This document shows, piece after piece, positions 62,514 to 64,000 of a stretch of 64,000 bases of DNA. Every line of letters starts with the position of its first letter. Within the stretch, counting starts at the first letter, position 1. The position numbers and the translations under genes were made by a program. Origin of the DNA: Metabacillus indicus LMG 22858 (GTDB lineage: Bacteria > Bacillota > Bacilli > Bacillales > Bacillaceae); assembly GCF_000708755.2 (NCBI RefSeq), contig NZ_JGVU02000022.1:124001-188000 (forward strand), read 5' to 3'. Below the pieces are notes generated by a model, which was given only the letters and a program-made list of their open reading frames with translations, was not told where the DNA came from and searched no databases.

Positions 62514-63779
62514 ATGCGCAAATGGCTTACTGTATCAGTCCTGATTTATTTCTTATACGGCCTGTTTGTCTACTGGTATATCTATATGGGAGCGGACTCG
62601 ACACTTCCGGCACAGTTCCAGGGCGGTTCAGCCGACCCGAATACGTTTATGAACAGCAGGGAGCTTACCCTTTCACAGGATTACTCTAAGCTGAGGGATT
62701 TTATGTTTTTTACAGCCGCGCCCTTTGAATGGTTTATCTTTTTTGTTGTCCTCGTTACCGGATTTGCAAAAAAGATGCAGCGCTGGGCCGAAAGTATTTC
62801 CAGGTTTTTTATTCTCCAGACGGCCGTGTTTGTTTTCGCGCTGTCTCTGCTTGTAACGCTCTGTGCTTTTCCACTTGAATGGCTGCGCTATAAAATTTCG
62901 CTGTCCTATCACATTACGACCCAGACCTTTTCAGGGTGGATGAAGGATCAGCTGATTGATTTCTGGGTGAACTGCGCATTTATGGTGCTGATTGTCGCCG
63001 TATTGTACGGCCTGATCAGAAAATTTTCAAGAAAATGGTGGCTGTTTGCGTGGATTCTCTCTGTACCGTTCAGCCTGTTCCTGATGTTCATCCAGCCGGT
63101 CCTGATCGACCCGCTGTACAATGAGTTTACGCCGCTTAAAAACAAAGAGCTTGAAACGAAGATCCTCGCGATTGCAGAGGAGGCCAATATTCCTGCAGAC
63201 CATGTGTTTGAAGTGAACATGTCTGAGAAGACAAATGCTCTGAACGCATATGTCACAGGAATTGGAGACAACTCAAGGATCGTTCTCTGGGATACAACGT
63301 TAAATAAATTGAGCGAGGATGAAATATTGTTCATCATGGCCCACGAGATGGGGCACTATGTGATGAAGCATATTTATATCGGGATAGGCGGCTATCTCGT
63401 GCTCACCTTGCTTGGTCTTTATATGATCAACAGGCTCATGAACTTCTCCATCAGGCGTTACGGGCACATTCTGAAGCTTGACGGAAAAAAACAGCTTGCC
63501 TCACTTCCGCTATTACTTATGCTGCTCGGAATGCTGAGTTTTGCCTCGGATCCTTTTTCAAATATCATATCGCGCCACCAGGAAAAGGACGCAGATCTGT
63601 ATGCTATTGAAATGACAGAGAATACCGAAGCTGCCGTGAGCACATTCCAGGAACTGACCCGGGCAGGTTTAAGCCAGGTCAATCCGCCGGCTATTGTGAA
63701 AGTGTTCAGATACAGCCACCCGACCATTTTAGAAAGAATCAACTATCTTGAAGAATGGGGCAGCGGGAGGGAAGAATAA
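62514..63779 (+). CDS. yhfN: M48 family membrane metalloprotease (YhfN-like)
   Basis: 421-residue Ste24-like zinc protease of the cytoplasmic membrane. Several N-terminal helices; zinc motif His277-E-M-G-His281 (MAHEMGHYVMKH), with the third ligand region in RHQEKDADLYAIEM near residue 355. Length and layout match B. subtilis YhfN. ATG behind GGGGAGGA. Substrates unknown; such proteases process or remove membrane proteins. Confidence 0.85.
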   Translation: MRKWLTVSVLIYFLYGLFVYWYIYMGADSTLPAQFQGGSADPNTFMNSRELTLSQDYSKLRDFMFFTAAPFEWFIFFVVLVTGFAKKMQRWAESISRFFILQTAVFVFALSLLVTLCAFPLEWLRYKISLSYHITTQTFSGWMKDQLIDFWVNCAFMVLIVAVLYGLIRKFSRKWWLFAWILSVPFSLFLMFIQPVLIDPLYNEFTPLKNKELETKILAIAEEANIPADHVFEVNMSEKTNALNAYVTGIGDNSRIVLWDTTLNKLSEDEILFIMAHEMGHYVMKHIYIGIGGYLVLTLLGLYMINRLMNFSIRRYGHILKLDGKKQLASLPLLLMLLGMLSFASDPFSNIISRHQEKDADLYAIEMTENTEAAVSTFQELTRAGLSQVNPPAIVKVFRYSHPTILERINYLEEWGSGREE

Positions 63780-63802
63780 TAAGAAACTGATTATTACTTT
63801 TA

Positions 63803-63836
63803 AAAAATCCGAACTGGTTATTGGTTCGGATTTTTT
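63803..63836. terminator. Terminator after the M48 protease gene
   Basis: AATCCGAAC / GTTCGGATT stem with A and T runs on both sides. Confidence 0.88.
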
Positions 63837-64000
63837 CGTTTAGAGTGATACTTCCTCCTGCTTTCCTTCTGTTATCATACAGCGGAAGACTGCCTCCGCT
63901 CCTTTATGAATCGTACAAAACCCAGTTATATCAACCTTTCAGTCAATTAATTTAAAAAAATCAAAAAAATTAAAAGAAAAAGATTCCATTTTCAATCAAT

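Overview
The window is a chromosomal segment of a Bacillales bacterium of the Bacillaceae, related to Bacillus subtilis but not that species. Long stretches keep the B. subtilis order: a HAD phosphatase and hemZ; then yhaR, yhaQP, yhaONM, yhaL, prsA, yhaJ, yhaI, scoC, yhaH, trpP, serC, hit, ecsABC, yhaA, hmoB, pbpF, hemEHY, yhgDE; then yhfH, yhfI, lplJ and lcfB. Strong AGGAGG-type ribosome binding sites, many TTG and GTG starts, sporulation-type small proteins and Rho-independent terminators all fit. These assignments come from reading the proteins; no search was run.

Layout. 1-3527: end of an FkbM methyltransferase, an unknown gene, a HAD phosphatase and hemZ. 3654-12534: an AT-rich accessory block with a P-loop kinase, a lipoprotein, an ECF sigma/anti-sigma pair, a Nudix hydrolase, a broken alpha/beta hydrolase, a histidine phosphatase, a methyltransferase, a GNAT protein and a PadR/FtsW-like pair. 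Most of these genes sit just behind a hairpin element, so the block looks like accumulated single-gene cassettes. 13034-18647: a fatty-acid beta-oxidation operon with a cre site. 19026-27303: NatAB-like ABC exporter (yhaQP), SbcCD-like nuclease pair (yhaO, yhaN), exoribonuclease yhaM, yhaL. 27733-38297: protein-export and stationary-phase genes (prsA, scoC, yhaH, trpP, serC, hit, ecsABC) plus several very small membrane proteins. 38400-51650: yhaA, PAP2 and VanZ proteins, hmoB, pbpF, heme genes hemEHY, an inserted GrpB gene, and yhgD/yhgE. 51808-54998: LacI regulator and large catalase. 55488-60567: yhfH, yhfI, lplJ, then lcfB and an enoyl-CoA hydratase behind a FadR box. 60853-63779: XRE-cupin regulator with azlCD, then an M48 membrane protease.

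Functional themes are heme synthesis and use (hemZ, hemEHY, hmoB, catalase), fatty-acid degradation in two separately controlled modules, and control of secreted proteins (prsA, ecsABC, scoC). Readable regulation includes a TRAP site at trpP, a cre box, a FadR box, a PadR operator, and matching operators in front of yhgD and yhgE.

The most unusual structure is intergenic: five tandem-repeat arrays (about 21.2, 27.4, 34.7, 55.1 and 57.7 kb) differ in sequence but all have a 52-bp period, and each unit carries a dyad. Two other dispersed repeat families are also present. I saw no tRNA, rRNA, CRISPR array, transposase or prophage gene.
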